DNA from: Pseudoxanthomonas sp. 3HH-4
Lineage (GTDB): Bacteria; Pseudomonadota; Gammaproteobacteria; Xanthomonadales; Xanthomonadaceae
Direction of reading: 5' to 3'
DNA: 64,000 bases
Assembly (NCBI RefSeq): GCF_006716465.1
Contig: NZ_VFPB01000001.1
Coordinates: 1,398,983-1,462,982, forward strand
Positions 1 through 9,801 of this stretch are shown here, piece after piece; position 1 is the stretch's first letter; each line of letters opens with the position of its first letter. Position numbers and translations under genes: made by a program. The notes under the pieces are model-generated. The model ran no database searches and was not told where the DNA came from. It was given only the letters and a program-made list of their open reading frames with translations.

Positions 1-24
1 CTTGGCGGACTTGATATTGGCCAC
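1..24 (-). CDS. rpsT: 30S ribosomal protein S20, N-terminal 8 codons only
   Basis: Reading the minus strand from base 24 gives a GTG start followed by codons for MANIKSAK, the invariant beginning of ribosomal protein S20, which binds 16S rRNA early in 30S assembly. The rest lies left of the window. An AGGAA Shine-Dalgarno-like stretch sits about 8 bases before the GTG. The divergent arrangement with murJ, separated by about 127 bp, is the usual one in Xanthomonadaceae and supports the call despite the tiny visible part. Confidence 0.85.
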
Positions 25-151
25 GGTGGGATTCCTGATGAATACCTGAGAGAATTCAGGGGGTGAACGGAAGACGGGTAATTGAGCCGGAAATTATGGG
101 GCATTCAATGGGTTGCGTCAACCTGGGTCGTCCCCGGGAAAAGGGGGGGCA

Positions 152-1771
152 ATGAGCGGCAACCGGCTCCTGCGTTCCACCGCCATCTTCAGCTCAATGA
201 CCTTCCTGTCCAGGGTGTCCGGGCTGGTCCGGGACCAGATCTATGCCATTGTCTTCGGCGCGAACCCGGCCATGGACGTGTTCATCGCCGCGTTCCGCAT
301 CCCTAATTTCATGCGGCGCCTGTCGGCCGAGGGCTCGTTCTCGATGGCCTTCGTGCCGGTGCTGGCCGAGTACAAGGAAAAACACGGGCAGGACGCGGTC
401 AAGGGCCTGGTCGACCGCGTGACCGGCGCCCTGCTGGCGGCCCTGCTGGTCGTCACGGCGGTGGTGTTGCTGACCGCGCCTTGGCTGGCACGAGTCATCG
501 CGCCCGGCTTCGAGGTGGGCAGCGAGAAACATGCGCTGTTCATCGAAATGCTGCGCATCACCTTCCCGTATGCCCTCTTCATCTCGCTGGCCTCGCTGGT
601 GGGCAGCATCCTCAACAGCTACCAGAAGTTCGCCATTCCGGCGCTGTCTCCGGTGCTGCTGAACCTGGCGATGATCGCCGCGGCGCTGGGACTGGCACCG
701 CTGATGGGGAATTCCGTCAAGGCGCTGGCGTGGGGCGTGTTCGTCGCCGGCATTCTGCAACTCTGTTTCCAGTTGCCGGCATTGGCGAAGCTGGGCCTGC
801 TGCCACGCCCCAGGCTGGATGTCGCCCATGCCGGGGTCCGCAAGATCCTGACCCTGATGGTGCCCACGCTCTTCGGCTCGTCCGTGGTGCAGTTCAACCT
901 GCTCTTCAACACCATGGCGGCGTCGTACCTGATCGGCAGCAGCATCACCTGGCTTTACTACAGCGACCGTCTGCTGGAGTTCCCGCTGGGCATGTTCGGG
1001 GTCGCCATCGGCACCGTGATCCTGCCGCACCTGTCCAGCCGGCACGCCGCCACCGACCCCGACGGTTACTCGAAGGGTCTCGACTGGGGTTTCAGACTCT
1101 GCCTGATGATCGGTCTGCCGGCTTGCGCGGGCCTGATCCTGTGCGCTGAGCCGCTGATGTCGACCTTGTTCCAGTACCGCAGCTTTACCGTGGAAGACGC
1201 GCGCATGAGCAGCTGGAGCCTGATCGCGCAGTCCACGGCCGTGCCTGCATTCCTGCTGGTGAAGGTGCTGGCGCCGGCGTTCTACTCACGCCAGGACACC
1301 CGCACGCCGGTGAAGGCGGCCGTCGTGGCCGTATTGACGAACGCCCTGTGCACGATCGGCCTGTTTGCGGGGCTGCTGTACGCCACGCCGACGGGCCAGG
1401 CCGCGCTGCAGGCGGCAGGTGGCAGCTGGACGCAGGCGCTGGCCACGATCCCGGGTGCCCATGCTCTGCTGGCACTGGCCATCGCCATCGCCGGCTGGGT
1501 CAATGCCCTGCAGCTGGCCTGGCTGCTACGGAAGGCCGGTGTCTATCGCCGCCAGCCGGGGTGGGGGCGCTTCCTGCGTCAGATCGGCGTGGCGACGCTC
1601 GCCATGACGCTCGTGGTGTTGGCCTTCCGACTGGCCTGGCCGGACTGGTCGGCCTGGGCCTGGTGGGAGCGTGGGTGGCGATTGGCGGTGACGGTCGGCG
1701 TAGGCGGCGCACTTTACGGCGGCCTGCTTTGGCTGCAGGGCATCCGCCCGCGTGACCTGCGTGGGCATTGA
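152..1771 (+). CDS. murJ: Lipid II flippase MurJ
   Basis: The 539-residue inner-membrane protein flips the peptidoglycan precursor lipid II to the periplasmic face. It belongs to the MviN/MATE-like family, and hydrophobic segments run along its whole length. Residues essential in Escherichia coli MurJ are present near the N-terminus: R21 (FLSR), R27 (GLVRD), D42 (AMDVF) and R55 (FMRR), each shifted by three. The start at 152 is preferred over an in-frame ATG at 113 because a purine-rich AAAGGGGGGG stretch lies just before it and because the protein then has the family length. It faces rpsT and precedes ribF in the same direction. Confidence 0.96.
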   Translation: MSGNRLLRSTAIFSSMTFLSRVSGLVRDQIYAIVFGANPAMDVFIAAFRIPNFMRRLSAEGSFSMAFVPVLAEYKEKHGQDAVKGLVDRVTGALLAALLVVTAVVLLTAPWLARVIAPGFEVGSEKHALFIEMLRITFPYALFISLASLVGSILNSYQKFAIPALSPVLLNLAMIAAALGLAPLMGNSVKALAWGVFVAGILQLCFQLPALAKLGLLPRPRLDVAHAGVRKILTLMVPTLFGSSVVQFNLLFNTMAASYLIGSSITWLYYSDRLLEFPLGMFGVAIGTVILPHLSSRHAATDPDGYSKGLDWGFRLCLMIGLPACAGLILCAEPLMSTLFQYRSFTVEDARMSSWSLIAQSTAVPAFLLVKVLAPAFYSRQDTRTPVKAAVVAVLTNALCTIGLFAGLLYATPTGQAALQAAGGSWTQALATIPGAHALLALAIAIAGWVNALQLAWLLRKAGVYRRQPGWGRFLRQIGVATLAMTLVVLAFRLAWPDWSAWAWWERGWRLAVTVGVGGALYGGLLWLQGIRPRDLRGH

Positions 1772-1851
1772 GGTTGACGCAGGCGGCTATACTTCAAGGT
1801 CTTGCAATATCCCGGATCCGCCATCGGGCGCATCCGTTCTGACAGGAATCC

Positions 1852-2802
1852 ATGAGCAGGCTGTTCCGTGACGTCGATGGCGGGTCTCTGTGCCCGCACG
1901 GTAGCGTGGTCTGCATCGGCGCCTTCGATGGCCTGCACTCGGGCCATCGCGCGCTGGTGCGGCATGCCGTTGCGCGTGCCCGCACCCTGGGTGTGCCGGC
2001 CGTGGTGGTCACTTTCGAGCCGCTGCCACGCGAGTTCTTTGCCCGGGACAACCCGCCGCCGCCGCGGCTGACCCTGGCCCGGGCCAAGGTGGAGGGCCTG
2101 CTGGATCTGGGCGCCGACCACGTCGGCCTGCTGCGTTTCGACGCGAAACTCTCGGCCATGTCGGCCGAAGACTTCGTCCGCACGCTGCTGGTCGGTCGCC
2201 TGGCGGCACGCGAAGTATGGATCGGCCCGGAGTTCCGTTTCGGCCACCGTCGCGGTGGCGATCTCGCCCTCCTGCAGGCGATGGGTAGTGAACTGGGTTT
2301 CAGCGCCGGCGAGATCGAGCCCGTTCACGCCCAGGGCGACCGCGTCTCCAGCACTCGCATCCGTGAAGCGCTGAAGAGCGGCGACTTCACCACCGCCACC
2401 CGCTTGCTGGGCCGGGCGTACGCGATCGGCGGCCGTGTCGTGCGCGGCAAGCAGCTAGGCCGCACGCTCGGGTTTCCCACCGCCAACCTGCGCTTTCCGA
2501 AGACGCCGGCCTTGTCCGGCATTTACGCCACCTGGGTACACGGCGTTGGCGACAAGCCCTGGCCGTCGGTGTCCAGCTTCGGCACGCGGCCGACAGTGGA
2601 CGGCGTGGAGCCGTTGCTGGAAGCCCACCTGTTCGATTTCACCGGCGACCTCTACGGGCGCCATATCGAAGTCGAATTCGTCGCCAAGCTGCGCGACGAA
2701 CTCAAATTCCCCGATCTGCCCAGCCTCACCGTGCAGATGCATCGCGATGCGGACGACGCGCGCGGGATCCTTTCCGAACATCAACGACGAGCGACGGCGT
2801 GA
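1852..2802 (+). CDS. ribF: Bifunctional riboflavin kinase / FAD synthetase
   Basis: This 316-residue cytosolic enzyme phosphorylates riboflavin to FMN and adenylylates FMN to FAD. The N-terminal nucleotidyltransferase half carries [10 protein letters not shown] (residues 23-32), the HxGH nucleotide-binding signature. The C-terminal kinase half begins around residue 190 and shows [15 protein letters not shown] (199-213), the ATP-binding loop of RibF kinases. An AGGAA ribosome site precedes the ATG. The stop overlaps the ileS start as GTGA, so the two are translationally coupled, the common gammaproteobacterial order. Confidence 0.97.
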   Translation: MSRLFRDVDGGSLCPHGSVVCIGAFDGLHSGHRALVRHAVARARTLGVPAVVVTFEPLPREFFARDNPPPPRLTLARAKVEGLLDLGADHVGLLRFDAKLSAMSAEDFVRTLLVGRLAAREVWIGPEFRFGHRRGGDLALLQAMGSELGFSAGEIEPVHAQGDRVSSTRIREALKSGDFTTATRLLGRAYAIGGRVVRGKQLGRTLGFPTANLRFPKTPALSGIYATWVHGVGDKPWPSVSSFGTRPTVDGVEPLLEAHLFDFTGDLYGRHIEVEFVAKLRDELKFPDLPSLTVQMHRDADDARGILSEHQRRATA

Positions 2803-5630
2803 GCCAGGACTACAAAGCGACCCTCCATCTGCCTGCCACGGATTTCCCGATGCGCGGCGACCTGCCCAAGCGCGAGCCCGACACGCTGGCCCGCTGGGAA
2901 AGCCAGGGCCTGTACGCGCAGTTGCGCGACAACGCCAAGGGCCGCCCGCTGTTCGTGCTGCACGACGGCCCGCCGTACGCCAACGGCGCGATCCACCTGG
3001 GCCATGCCGTCAACAAGATCCTGAAGGACATCATCGTCAAGTCGCGCTACCTCGCCGGCTTCGATGCGCCGTACATCCCCGGCTGGGACTGCCACGGCCT
3101 GCCGATCGAGATCGCCATCGAGAAGAAGTACGGCAAGGTCGGCGTGAAGCTCGATGCGGTCGAGTTCCGGCAGAAGTGCCGCGAATACGCCGAGTCCCAG
3201 ATCGACATCCAGCGCAAGGACTTCAAGCGCCTGGGCGTGATCGGCGACTGGGACAATCCGTACAAGACGCTCGATTTTCGCTTCGAAGCCAACGAGATCC
3301 GCGCGCTGGCGAAGATCGTCGCCAACGGCCACCTGACCCGCGGCGTGAAGCCCGTGCACTGGTGCTTCGATTGCGGCTCGGCGCTGGCCGAGGCGGAGAT
3401 TGAATACGCCGACAAGGTGTCGCCCGCCGTCGATGTCGCCTACGCCGCGCGCGATGCGCAGGCGGTGGCGCAGGCGTTCGGGGCCGACGTGCCGGCCGAT
3501 GTCGAGGTCGCTTTGCCGATCTGGACCACCACGCCGTGGACGCTGCCGGCCTCGCTGGCGATCTCCGTCGGCGGCGAGCTGGAGTACGCCCTGGTCGAAG
3601 GCCCCACACACGACGGCAAGCGTCGTTGGCTGGTGCTGGCCGATGCGCTGGCCGCGCGCGCGCTGCAGCGCTACGGCGTCAACGACGTGGTCGTGCACGC
3701 GCGGGTGAAAGGCAGTGCGCTGGAAGGGTTGCTGTTCGCGCACCCGTTCTACGACACGCGCGACATTCCCGTGCTGGTGGGCGACCACGTGTCGGCCGAA
3801 GACGGTACCGGCGCCGTGCATACCGCCCCTGGCCACGGCCAGGAAGACTATGTGGTCAGCAAGCAGTACGGCCTGCTGGACAAGTACACCGCCGCCCAGC
3901 TCAACCCGGTCGATGGTCGCGGCGTGTACCTGCCGTCCACGCCGGCCGCGCATGGCGTGGAGCTGGCCGGACTGCATATCTGGAAGGCCAACGACGTCAT
4001 CATCGACGTGCTGAAGCAGGACGGCACGCTGCTTGCCTTCAGCAAGATGGAACACAGCTATCCGCACTGCTGGCGCCACAAGACGCCCATCGCGTTCCGT
4101 GCCACGCCGCAGTGGTTCATCTCGATGGAACAGGCCCATCTGCGAGCCGATGCGCTGGAGGCGATCAAGCAGGTCGGCTGGTTCCCGCAGTGGGGCGAAG
4201 CCCGCATCGCCGGCATGATCGACGGCCGTCCGGACTGGACCATCTCGCGCCAGCGCACCTGGGGTGTGCCGATCGCGCTGTTCGTGCACCGCGAGACCGG
4301 CGAGCCGCACCCGCGCAGCGTCGAGCTGATGCGCGCGGTCGCCGACAGGGTCGAACAGGGTGGCGTCGATGTCTGGTACACGCTGGACGCCGCCGAACTG
4401 CTGGGCGACGAGGCGAAGGACTACGACAGGATCACCGACATCCTCGATGTCTGGTTCGACTCCGGCGTCACCCACGAAGCGGTCTTGCTGGAGCGCGGCA
4501 TCGGCAAGCCGGCCGACCTCTACCTGGAAGGCTCCGACCAGCACCGCGGCTGGTTCCAGTCCTCGCTGCTCACAGGCGTGGCGATCGACAAGGCAGCCCC
4601 GTACAAGCAGTGCCTCACCCACGGCTTCACCGTGGACGAGCACGGCCGCAAGATGTCCAAGTCGCTGGGCAACGGCATCGAGCCGCAGGACATCATGAAG
4701 ACCCTCGGCGCGGACATCCTGCGCCTGTGGATCGCCAGCGCCGACTACAGCAATGAGATGTCGCTGTCGCAGGAGATCCTGAAGCGCAATGCCGACGCCT
4801 ACCGGCGCCTGCGCAACACCGCGCGCTTCCTGCTCAGCAACCTCAATGGCTTCGATCCCGCCCGCGATCTGGTGACCCCGGCCGACATGGTCGCGCTGGA
4901 TCGCTGGATCGTGCACCGCGCCTTCGAGGTGCAGGAGAAGATCAAAGCCGCCTACGACCGTTACGACTTCGCCGAAATCGTGCAGGCGTTGCTGAACTTC
5001 TGCAGCGTCGACCTGGGCTCGCTGTACCTGGACGTCACCAAGGACCGCCTGTACACCATGCGCGAGGACTCGCGCGGCCGGCGTAGCGCGCAGAGCGCGA
5101 TGTTCCACATCGCCGAGGCCTTCGTGCGCTGGGTGGCACCGGTGCTCAGCTTCACCGCCGATGAGATGTGGGGCTATTTGCCTGGTGAGCGCACGGGGAA
5201 CGTACTGTTCGCCACCTGGTACGAAGGCCTGGTACCGCTGCCGGAAGACGCCGCATTGAATGCCGTCGACTTCGACGAACTGCTGGCGCTGCGCGAGCAG
5301 GTCGCCAAGGTGCTGGAGCCGATGCGCGCCAACGGCCTGATCGGCGCCGCGCTGGAAGCCGAGATCACGGTGTCGGTGAGCGCGATCAAGGCAGCGAAGT
5401 GGCAGCCGCTGGCCGATGAACTGCGCTTCCTGTTCATCAGCGGCGACGTCACCATTTCCGAGGTCAGTGCCGATGAGGTCTTCGTGCTGGCCACGCCGAC
5501 CACCAAGAGCAAGTGCGTGCGCTGCTGGCACTACCGTGCCGATGTGGGCCAGCACGCCGCGCATCCGGAACTGTGTGGCCGTTGCGTCGACAACATCGAC
5601 GGTGCCGGCGAGAACAGGGTGTGGTTCTGA
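2799..5630 (+). CDS. ileS: Isoleucyl-tRNA synthetase
   Basis: The 943-residue class I aminoacyl-tRNA synthetase charges tRNA-Ile. It has the HIGH-type motif HLGH (66-69), the editing-domain motif WTTTPWTLP (from residue 242), KMSKS (618-622) and a C-terminal zinc finger with CVRC (906-909) and CGRC (926-929), the bacterial type-1 architecture. The start is GTG at 2799, overlapping the ribF stop by 4 bp. The stop shares one base with the lspA ATG (TGATG). The ribF-ileS-lspA block therefore looks like one tightly coupled transcript. Confidence 0.98.
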   Translation: MSQDYKATLHLPATDFPMRGDLPKREPDTLARWESQGLYAQLRDNAKGRPLFVLHDGPPYANGAIHLGHAVNKILKDIIVKSRYLAGFDAPYIPGWDCHGLPIEIAIEKKYGKVGVKLDAVEFRQKCREYAESQIDIQRKDFKRLGVIGDWDNPYKTLDFRFEANEIRALAKIVANGHLTRGVKPVHWCFDCGSALAEAEIEYADKVSPAVDVAYAARDAQAVAQAFGADVPADVEVALPIWTTTPWTLPASLAISVGGELEYALVEGPTHDGKRRWLVLADALAARALQRYGVNDVVVHARVKGSALEGLLFAHPFYDTRDIPVLVGDHVSAEDGTGAVHTAPGHGQEDYVVSKQYGLLDKYTAAQLNPVDGRGVYLPSTPAAHGVELAGLHIWKANDVIIDVLKQDGTLLAFSKMEHSYPHCWRHKTPIAFRATPQWFISMEQAHLRADALEAIKQVGWFPQWGEARIAGMIDGRPDWTISRQRTWGVPIALFVHRETGEPHPRSVELMRAVADRVEQGGVDVWYTLDAAELLGDEAKDYDRITDILDVWFDSGVTHEAVLLERGIGKPADLYLEGSDQHRGWFQSSLLTGVAIDKAAPYKQCLTHGFTVDEHGRKMSKSLGNGIEPQDIMKTLGADILRLWIASADYSNEMSLSQEILKRNADAYRRLRNTARFLLSNLNGFDPARDLVTPADMVALDRWIVHRAFEVQEKIKAAYDRYDFAEIVQALLNFCSVDLGSLYLDVTKDRLYTMREDSRGRRSAQSAMFHIAEAFVRWVAPVLSFTADEMWGYLPGERTGNVLFATWYEGLVPLPEDAALNAVDFDELLALREQVAKVLEPMRANGLIGAALEAEITVSVSAIKAAKWQPLADELRFLFISGDVTISEVSADEVFVLATPTTKSKCVRCWHYRADVGQHAAHPELCGRCVDNIDGAGENRVWF

Positions 5631-6127
5631 TGGTCGCCAAGCCGAAACCCAACGCACTCATCTGGCTGCTGCTGTCGGTCATCGTCATCGCACTCGACCA
5701 GTGGTCCAAGGCCTGGGTGCTGGCCTCGCTGCCGGAGTACACCGCCATCCCGGTGATCGATGGGTTCTGGAACTGGTACCGCACCTACAACACCGGCGCG
5801 GCCTTCAGCTTCCTGGCCGATGCCGGCGGCTGGCAGCTGTGGTTCTTCACCGTGCTGGCGGTGGGCATCAGCAGCCTGCTGGGCTTCTGGCTGTCGCGTA
5901 CCGCGCGCGGCGACTGGCGCCAGGCGTTGCCGTACGCGCTGGTCATCGGTGGCGCGCTGGGCAATGTCATCGACCGCCAGATCCACGGCCACGTGATCGA
6001 CTTCATACAGTGGCACTGGCGTGAGCATTACTGGCCGGCGTTCAACATCGCCGATTGCGCGGTGGTGGGCGGGGCCATCGGCATTGCGCTGTTCGGCCTG
6101 TTCGACGGCAAGAAGAAGACCGCGTAG
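5630..6127 (+). CDS. lspA: Prolipoprotein signal peptidase II
   Basis: The 165-residue inner-membrane aspartic protease removes signal peptides from diacylglyceryl-modified prolipoproteins, several of which are encoded in this window. The catalytic aspartates are D115 in NVIDRQ and D142 in NIADCA, one residue from their E. coli positions. Four hydrophobic segments are visible. The ATG overlaps the ileS stop by one base. The stop codon TAG is supplied by the GTAG head of a palindromic repeat that begins at 6124. Confidence 0.97.
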   Translation: MVAKPKPNALIWLLLSVIVIALDQWSKAWVLASLPEYTAIPVIDGFWNWYRTYNTGAAFSFLADAGGWQLWFFTVLAVGISSLLGFWLSRTARGDWRQALPYALVIGGALGNVIDRQIHGHVIDFIQWHWREHYWPAFNIADCAVVGGAIGIALFGLFDGKKKTA

Positions 6128-6187
6128 GGCGGGCCCTGGCCCGCCGCGCGATGATGCATTAACACGGTGGGCCAAGGCCCACCCTAC
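6124..6187. repeat. Inverted pair of GTAG-headed palindromes (REP-type)
   Basis: GTAGGGCGGGCC at 6124 is mirrored by GGCCCACCCTAC ending at 6187. Each arm is itself a short hairpin of about 22 bp, and the two are separated by about 20 bp. The GTAG head, the hairpin fold and the head-outward pairing match the SMAG/REP elements described in Stenotrophomonas. This sequence subtype differs from the other pairs in the window. The left GTAG contains the lspA stop codon. Confidence 0.8.
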
Positions 6188-6322
6188 GAAACGCGTCGCG
6201 GTGGTCTGCTCTCACCTCGTTCCCCTCTCCCGCAGGCGGGCGAGGGGCGCAGGTGCCATGCGGGATCGGTGCCGGCAACAGATTTACCTTTTCATTTCCC
6301 AGCCCTCGGTAATATCGGTCTT

Positions 6323-7273
6323 ATGGACGTCCTGCTCGCCAATCCCCGTGGTTTCTGTGCCGGTGTCGACCGCGCCATCGAGATCGTCAAGCGCGCCATC
6401 GAAACGCTGGGCGCGCCTATCTACGTGCGGCATGAAGTGGTGCACAACCGCTTCGTCGTCGATGACCTCAAGCAGCGCGGCGCGATCTTCGTGGAAGAGC
6501 TCGACGAAGTGCCCGACGGCGCCACTGTCATCTTCAGTGCGCATGGCGTGTCCAAGGCCGTGCGCAACGAGGCTGAAAACCGTGGCCTGAAGGTATTCGA
6601 CGCTACCTGCCCGCTGGTCACCAAGGTGCACCTTGAAGTGGCGCGTCATTGCCGTGGCGGTCGCGACGTGGTGCTGATCGGCCACGCCGGCCACCCCGAG
6701 GTGGAAGGCACGATGGGCCAGTGGAGCCGCGAGGGCGGCGATGGCCACATCTACCTGGTTGAAGACATCGAGCAGGTGGCCACGCTGGACGTGAGCCAAC
6801 CTGAAAACCTGTTCTACACCACCCAGACCACGCTGTCGGTGGACGACACGGTCGGCATCATCCAGGCGCTGCAGGCGCGGTTCCCGGCCATCCAGGGCCC
6901 GAAGAACGACGACATCTGCTACGCCACCCAGAACCGCCAGGACGCCGTGCGCGACTTGGCCAAGGAATGCGACCTTGTGCTGGTCGTGGGTTCGCCCAAC
7001 AGCTCCAACTCCAACCGCCTGCGCGAGTTGGCCGAACGTGATGGCGTGGAGTCATACCTGATCGATGGCGCGCATGAGATCGATCCGCGCTGGGTCGAGG
7101 GCAAGCAGCGCGTCGGCGTGACCGCCGGTGCGTCCGCGCCCGATGTGCTGATCGAAGGCGTCATCCAGCGCCTGCGCGACCTGGGCGCGGGCGGCATCAG
7201 CGAACTCGCAGGCGAGCCTGAGAACATGGTCTTCGCCCTGCCCAAGGAACTGCGCTTGCAACTGGTGTCCTGA
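6323..7273 (+). CDS. ispH: 4-hydroxy-3-methylbut-2-enyl diphosphate reductase
   Basis: The 316-residue iron-sulfur enzyme makes IPP and DMAPP in the last step of the MEP isoprenoid pathway. The three cluster-binding cysteines are C12 (GFCAG), C96 (DATCPL) and C199 (DDICYATQ). An in-frame upstream extension to 6167 is rejected because [14 protein letters not shown] is the canonical IspH beginning and the extension would read through repeat DNA. The Shine-Dalgarno is weak. It follows lspA after a 195-bp gap holding a palindromic repeat pair. Confidence 0.97.
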   Translation: MDVLLANPRGFCAGVDRAIEIVKRAIETLGAPIYVRHEVVHNRFVVDDLKQRGAIFVEELDEVPDGATVIFSAHGVSKAVRNEAENRGLKVFDATCPLVTKVHLEVARHCRGGRDVVLIGHAGHPEVEGTMGQWSREGGDGHIYLVEDIEQVATLDVSQPENLFYTTQTTLSVDDTVGIIQALQARFPAIQGPKNDDICYATQNRQDAVRDLAKECDLVLVVGSPNSSNSNRLRELAERDGVESYLIDGAHEIDPRWVEGKQRVGVTAGASAPDVLIEGVIQRLRDLGAGGISELAGEPENMVFALPKELRLQLVS

Positions 7274-7392
7274 CGGCTCCTGGCGCCAGCCTCGCACTGG
7301 CCGGGGAATGGCGCCGCGAAGAAAGCAGCTGCTTCAAACCCACCATGCGGCGAGACGTACTCTCCGCACGCCCGTGCCCGGATGAGAGACAG

Positions 7393-7424
7393 AAAAGCGC
7401 CCGCGGCCTCGTCACCGCGGGCGC
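7393..7424 (-). terminator. Rho-independent terminator of the glycine-zipper gene
   Basis: On the minus strand a 10-bp perfect stem, GCGCCCGCGG pairing with CCGCGGGCGC around an 8-base loop, is followed by TTTTC. It lies about 30 bp after the stop of the gene ending at 7455. Confidence 0.8.
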
Positions 7425-7454
7425 CGGTCGGCACCTTTCCGGAAGCAGGTGCGC

Positions 7455-7814
7455 TCAGCGGTATACGCGCTCGCAGCGGCGCTCGACGATGCGGTCGCCC
7501 TTGTCTTCCTGGCTGTTGCCCTGCACCTTGCGACCGATGGCGCCGCCGGCCACTGCGCCGCCGACAGTGGCGACTTTCTTGCCGCTGCCGCTGCCGACCT
7601 GATTACCCAGCAGACCGCCCACGACCGCGCCGATGGCGGTGCCCGCCACGCGATTGGGGTCTTTGCCGTTCTTTTGCACTTCCACGTTCTTGCAGACGAC
7701 CTTGCTGCCGTCGCTGAAACGGCGGCCTTCGTCTTCCGGACCATACGTCTGCGCCGCAGCGGCCGATATCACCGACATCAGGCCCAGCGACAGCAGGAGG
7801 CGAGGGGTGTTCAT
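7455..7814 (-). CDS. Glycine-zipper 2TM (17-kDa antigen-like) envelope protein
   Basis: This 119-residue protein has an N-terminal signal peptide ending near AAAAQ (about residue 22). Residues 57-100 hold two GxxxG-rich hydrophobic stretches, GTAIGAVVGGLLGNQVG and GGAVAGGAIGRKVQG. This is the glycine-zipper 2TM pattern of the Rickettsia 17-kDa surface antigen and SlyB/OsmB-type proteins. There is no lipobox cysteine. Two cysteines (near residue 41 and in ERRCERV) could form a disulfide. It probably acts in the periplasm or outer membrane; the exact role is unknown. It stands alone with its own terminator. Confidence 0.85.
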   Translation of the reverse strand: MNTPRLLLSLGLMSVISAAAAQTYGPEDEGRRFSDGSKVVCKNVEVQKNGKDPNRVAGTAIGAVVGGLLGNQVGSGSGKKVATVGGAVAGGAIGRKVQGNSQEDKGDRIVERRCERVYR

Positions 7815-8027
7815 GGCGAATCTCCTTGGTGGGTATCGCCATGCGAGCCTGCGCGGCCCGTGGCGAACGACATGTGAAATCCAGGTTGCGCGTTCATCCC
7901 CCAGTGCGCTGTGCGTGACGCCCCCGCCACAAACATGACGGCGGGCTGACGGATGGGGTGTGATCTTGACGGGCGCACCACACAGGCGGTCTTACGTTGC
8001 GGGCAACGAGACAAGAGGAGTCGCGAC

Positions 8028-8528
8028 ATGCATACCCCTGAAGAACTGGAAAAGAAGCTCTGGAAAGCAATCAAATCCGATCGCACCTTGATGCTGGGGC
8101 TCGATGGCGCGGAGGCGGGCCATACGCGGCCGATGACCGCGCTGCTGGAACATGAAGGCCGTGGTCCGCTGTGGATCTTCACCGCCACCGACAACCAGCT
8201 TGCCCAGCGCACGCGATCCTCGCAGCGGGCATTGGCCACGTTCGCGTCGATGGGACACGATGTGTTCGCCAGCCTGCAAGGCATGGTGGTTCGCGACGAT
8301 GATCGAGCGGTGATCGATCGTTTGTGGAATCCCTTCGTCGCCGCATGGTACGAGGGCGGCAAGGATGATCCCAAGCTGGCGCTGCTGCGCTTCGATGCCG
8401 AGCATGCGGAGATATGGCTCAACGAGCAGAGCCTGCTGGCTGGCGTGAAGCTGCTGTTCGGCGTGGACCCGAAAGAGGACTACCAGGACAAGGTGGCCGA
8501 CGTGGACCTGCGTACCCATCCTGCTTGA
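8028..8528 (+). CDS. General stress protein 26-like flavin-binding protein
   Basis: The 166-residue protein resembles the pyridoxamine-phosphate-oxidase-like split-barrel family called general stress protein 26. Characteristic stretches are LWIFTATDNQLAQ (strand plus cofactor loop), VDPKEDYQDK near the end and a conserved WNPFVAAWYEGG segment. A related Xanthomonas protein is known to bind FMN/FAD. An AGAGGAG ribosome site favours the ATG at 8028 over upstream in-frame codons. It is probably cytosolic and stress-related; no substrate can be named. Confidence 0.88.
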   Translation: MHTPEELEKKLWKAIKSDRTLMLGLDGAEAGHTRPMTALLEHEGRGPLWIFTATDNQLAQRTRSSQRALATFASMGHDVFASLQGMVVRDDDRAVIDRLWNPFVAAWYEGGKDDPKLALLRFDAEHAEIWLNEQSLLAGVKLLFGVDPKEDYQDKVADVDLRTHPA

Positions 8529-8679
8529 TCCGGGGGGCATCGATAGGCCGGAAGTCACGCCTTCCCCAACGGCGCCTGACTCCGGCCGCACCGGTTTGGC
8601 CGGCGCGCGTTGTGACGCCCGTGAACAGGGAAAACCAACGCGCTGGAACAGGGGCCAGGCTGCGGTGATCACTCACCGG

Positions 8680-8997
8680 ATGTCATGCCTCATGTTGTTG
8701 TATTCGCAAACCCATCTGCACAACCTGCTGGACCGCCTGGAAACCAGCGACGCCCGTACCACCGGCCAACTCGAAGCGCTCACCGTGTGGGTGGCGGCGC
8801 TGGTACAGACCCATCCCGACGGCGAACGCCTGCGTGCGACCGCACAGGCATTGTCCGCACGCAGCCCATTCCGTGCGCTGTGCCAGTACCAGGAGGAGGT
8901 GGCTGCCTACGACGCCACGTTCTGTCAACTGCAATCGCTGGCCGCGCCCACCGATGTCACGCCGCGCGTGCGCATGCCGTTGCCGCCCAACGTATGA
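8680..8997 (+). CDS. Hypothetical small protein
   Basis: This possible 105-residue protein has a predicted all-helical core (residues 10-70, LHNLLDRLETSDARTTGQLE and on) and a proline-rich tail. Codon-position GC bias looks coding, and the leucine/alanine heptad-like pattern suggests a helical bundle. No family is recognised. The start is uncertain: ATGs at 8680 and 8689 and upstream in-frame codons to 8596 are all possible, with no strong ribosome site. It lies downstream of the stress-protein gene and before a repeat-rich island. Confidence 0.45.
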   Translation: MSCLMLLYSQTHLHNLLDRLETSDARTTGQLEALTVWVAALVQTHPDGERLRATAQALSARSPFRALCQYQEEVAAYDATFCQLQSLAAPTDVTPRVRMPLPPNV

Positions 8998-9150
8998 GGC
9001 GCGCCTCACCTGATGCCGGCCGCCGTCGCGTACTGCGCGCGCGCCGCCATTGCGAAGGCAGTGCCCCCGCGCTGACACCCCTGCGCGCCGCAGGCCTGCT
9101 GGCTGTGACGGTGGTGGCGATGGGCGCGGTGGCTGTGCCGGACGCATCGC

Positions 9151-9208
9151 GCTCGCCCCTCATCCGGCCTTCGGCCACCTTCTCCCCGCAATGCGGGGGA
9201 GAAGGGAC
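9151..9208 (+). repeat. Dispersed CCCCTCATCC hairpin repeat, copy 1
   Basis: The unit reads GCCCCTCATCCGGCCTTCGG, then CCACCTTCTCCCCGC, a short loop and GCGGGGGAGAAGG. The second half forms a strong hairpin. The same unit recurs at 9334 (inverted), 9458, 23987 (inverted) and 24083, with a degraded trace near 6211. Confidence 0.8.
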
Positions 9209-9333
9209 TTCGCGATGCAGTGCGCATGGCTGCGCCGGCTCCGCGTTGCCGGGTATGCCGAGCACAGCACGATTGAGGCACGGCACGACTCAAGCGCAGC
9301 ACCAACGGACGTTCGTGCACTGCCGACCTGCAT

Positions 9334-9386
9334 CCCTCTCCCTGCAGCGCGGGGAGAGGGTGCCGAAGGCGGGTGAGGGGCGACGA
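9334..9386 (-). repeat. Dispersed CCCCTCATCC hairpin repeat, copy 2 (inverted)
   Basis: CCCTCTCCCTGCAGCGCGGGGAGAGGG is followed by TGCCGAAGGCGGGTGAGGGG, the reverse complement of the unit at 9151. The stem is partly compensated: CTCTCCC pairs with GGGAGAG. Confidence 0.78.
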
Positions 9387-9457
9387 AGCCGGTAGCAGTG
9401 AGCTGTGCACGGTGCCACCGACATCGAAGATGCGAGTAGGCAGGAGTCACGCATCGC

Positions 9458-9512
9458 GCTTGCCCCTCATCCAGCCTTCGGCCACCTTCTCCCTGCTTTG
9501 CGGGGAGAAGGA
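9458..9512 (+). repeat. Dispersed CCCCTCATCC hairpin repeat, copy 3
   Basis: GCTTGCCCCTCATCCAGCC is followed by TTCGGCCACCTTCTCCCTGC, a short loop and GCGGGGAGAAGG. It has the same orientation as the 9151 copy and differs from it by a few substitutions. Confidence 0.78.
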
Positions 9513-9801
9513 AACTTCGGCGGTGAGTGCGAATGTCCTGCATCAGGAAGAGGGCACCGCGCCAGCGATCCTTTGACGGGGACGCACTTGCAGCCAAGCT
9601 GGGCGAAGCTAGGGCTTCGCACAACGGTACCCGCGTGGTCGCCGTGGCTGTTTCACCGGATCCGGCAGACCGCTGCTGCGGCATCGACCACGCGTGCAGT
9701 GTCGCGCGCGGTTCGCAAAGACCATGTCAACGCGCAGGGCCGAACCGGCCTGAAGTGCGGGCCGGTTCACACCGCGGCGTGAACGCGTGCTGTCTTGCGC
9801 A

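Larger units (their letters stand above)
8998..9801. other. 800-bp gene-poor island carrying dispersed repeats
   Basis: No open frame here has a credible start, family match or consistent codon bias. The stretch holds three copies of a dispersed hairpin repeat in mixed orientation (annotated separately) joined by unique sequence. One frame from 8994 contains a short hydrophobic stretch (LLAVTVVAMGAVAV) but runs directly into repeat sequence. Confidence 0.6.

Noticed and set aside
1774..1793. TTGACG and TATACT upstream of ribF, looking like -35 and -10 boxes
   Set aside because: The spacing is 8 bp instead of 16-18 bp, so it cannot be a standard sigma-70 promoter.
2781..5657. A 958-codon open frame opposite ileS
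   Set aside because: It mirrors a strongly supported synthetase gene. Its composition (His/Arg/Gln/Val-rich, no domain) is the normal antisense artefact of high-GC codon bias.
6205..6252. A further copy of the CCCCTCATCC repeat before ispH
   Set aside because: Only a short GC-rich hairpin trace (CCCCTCTCCCGC) remains, too degraded to annotate as a copy.
6167..6322. N-terminal extension of IspH
   Set aside because: It reads through repeat DNA, and the canonical IspH start lies at 6323.
8994..9395. Plus-strand frame overlapping the hypothetical gene stop, with a short hydrophobic stretch
   Set aside because: More than half would be translated from dispersed repeat sequence, the beginning is very arginine-rich, and no family fits.
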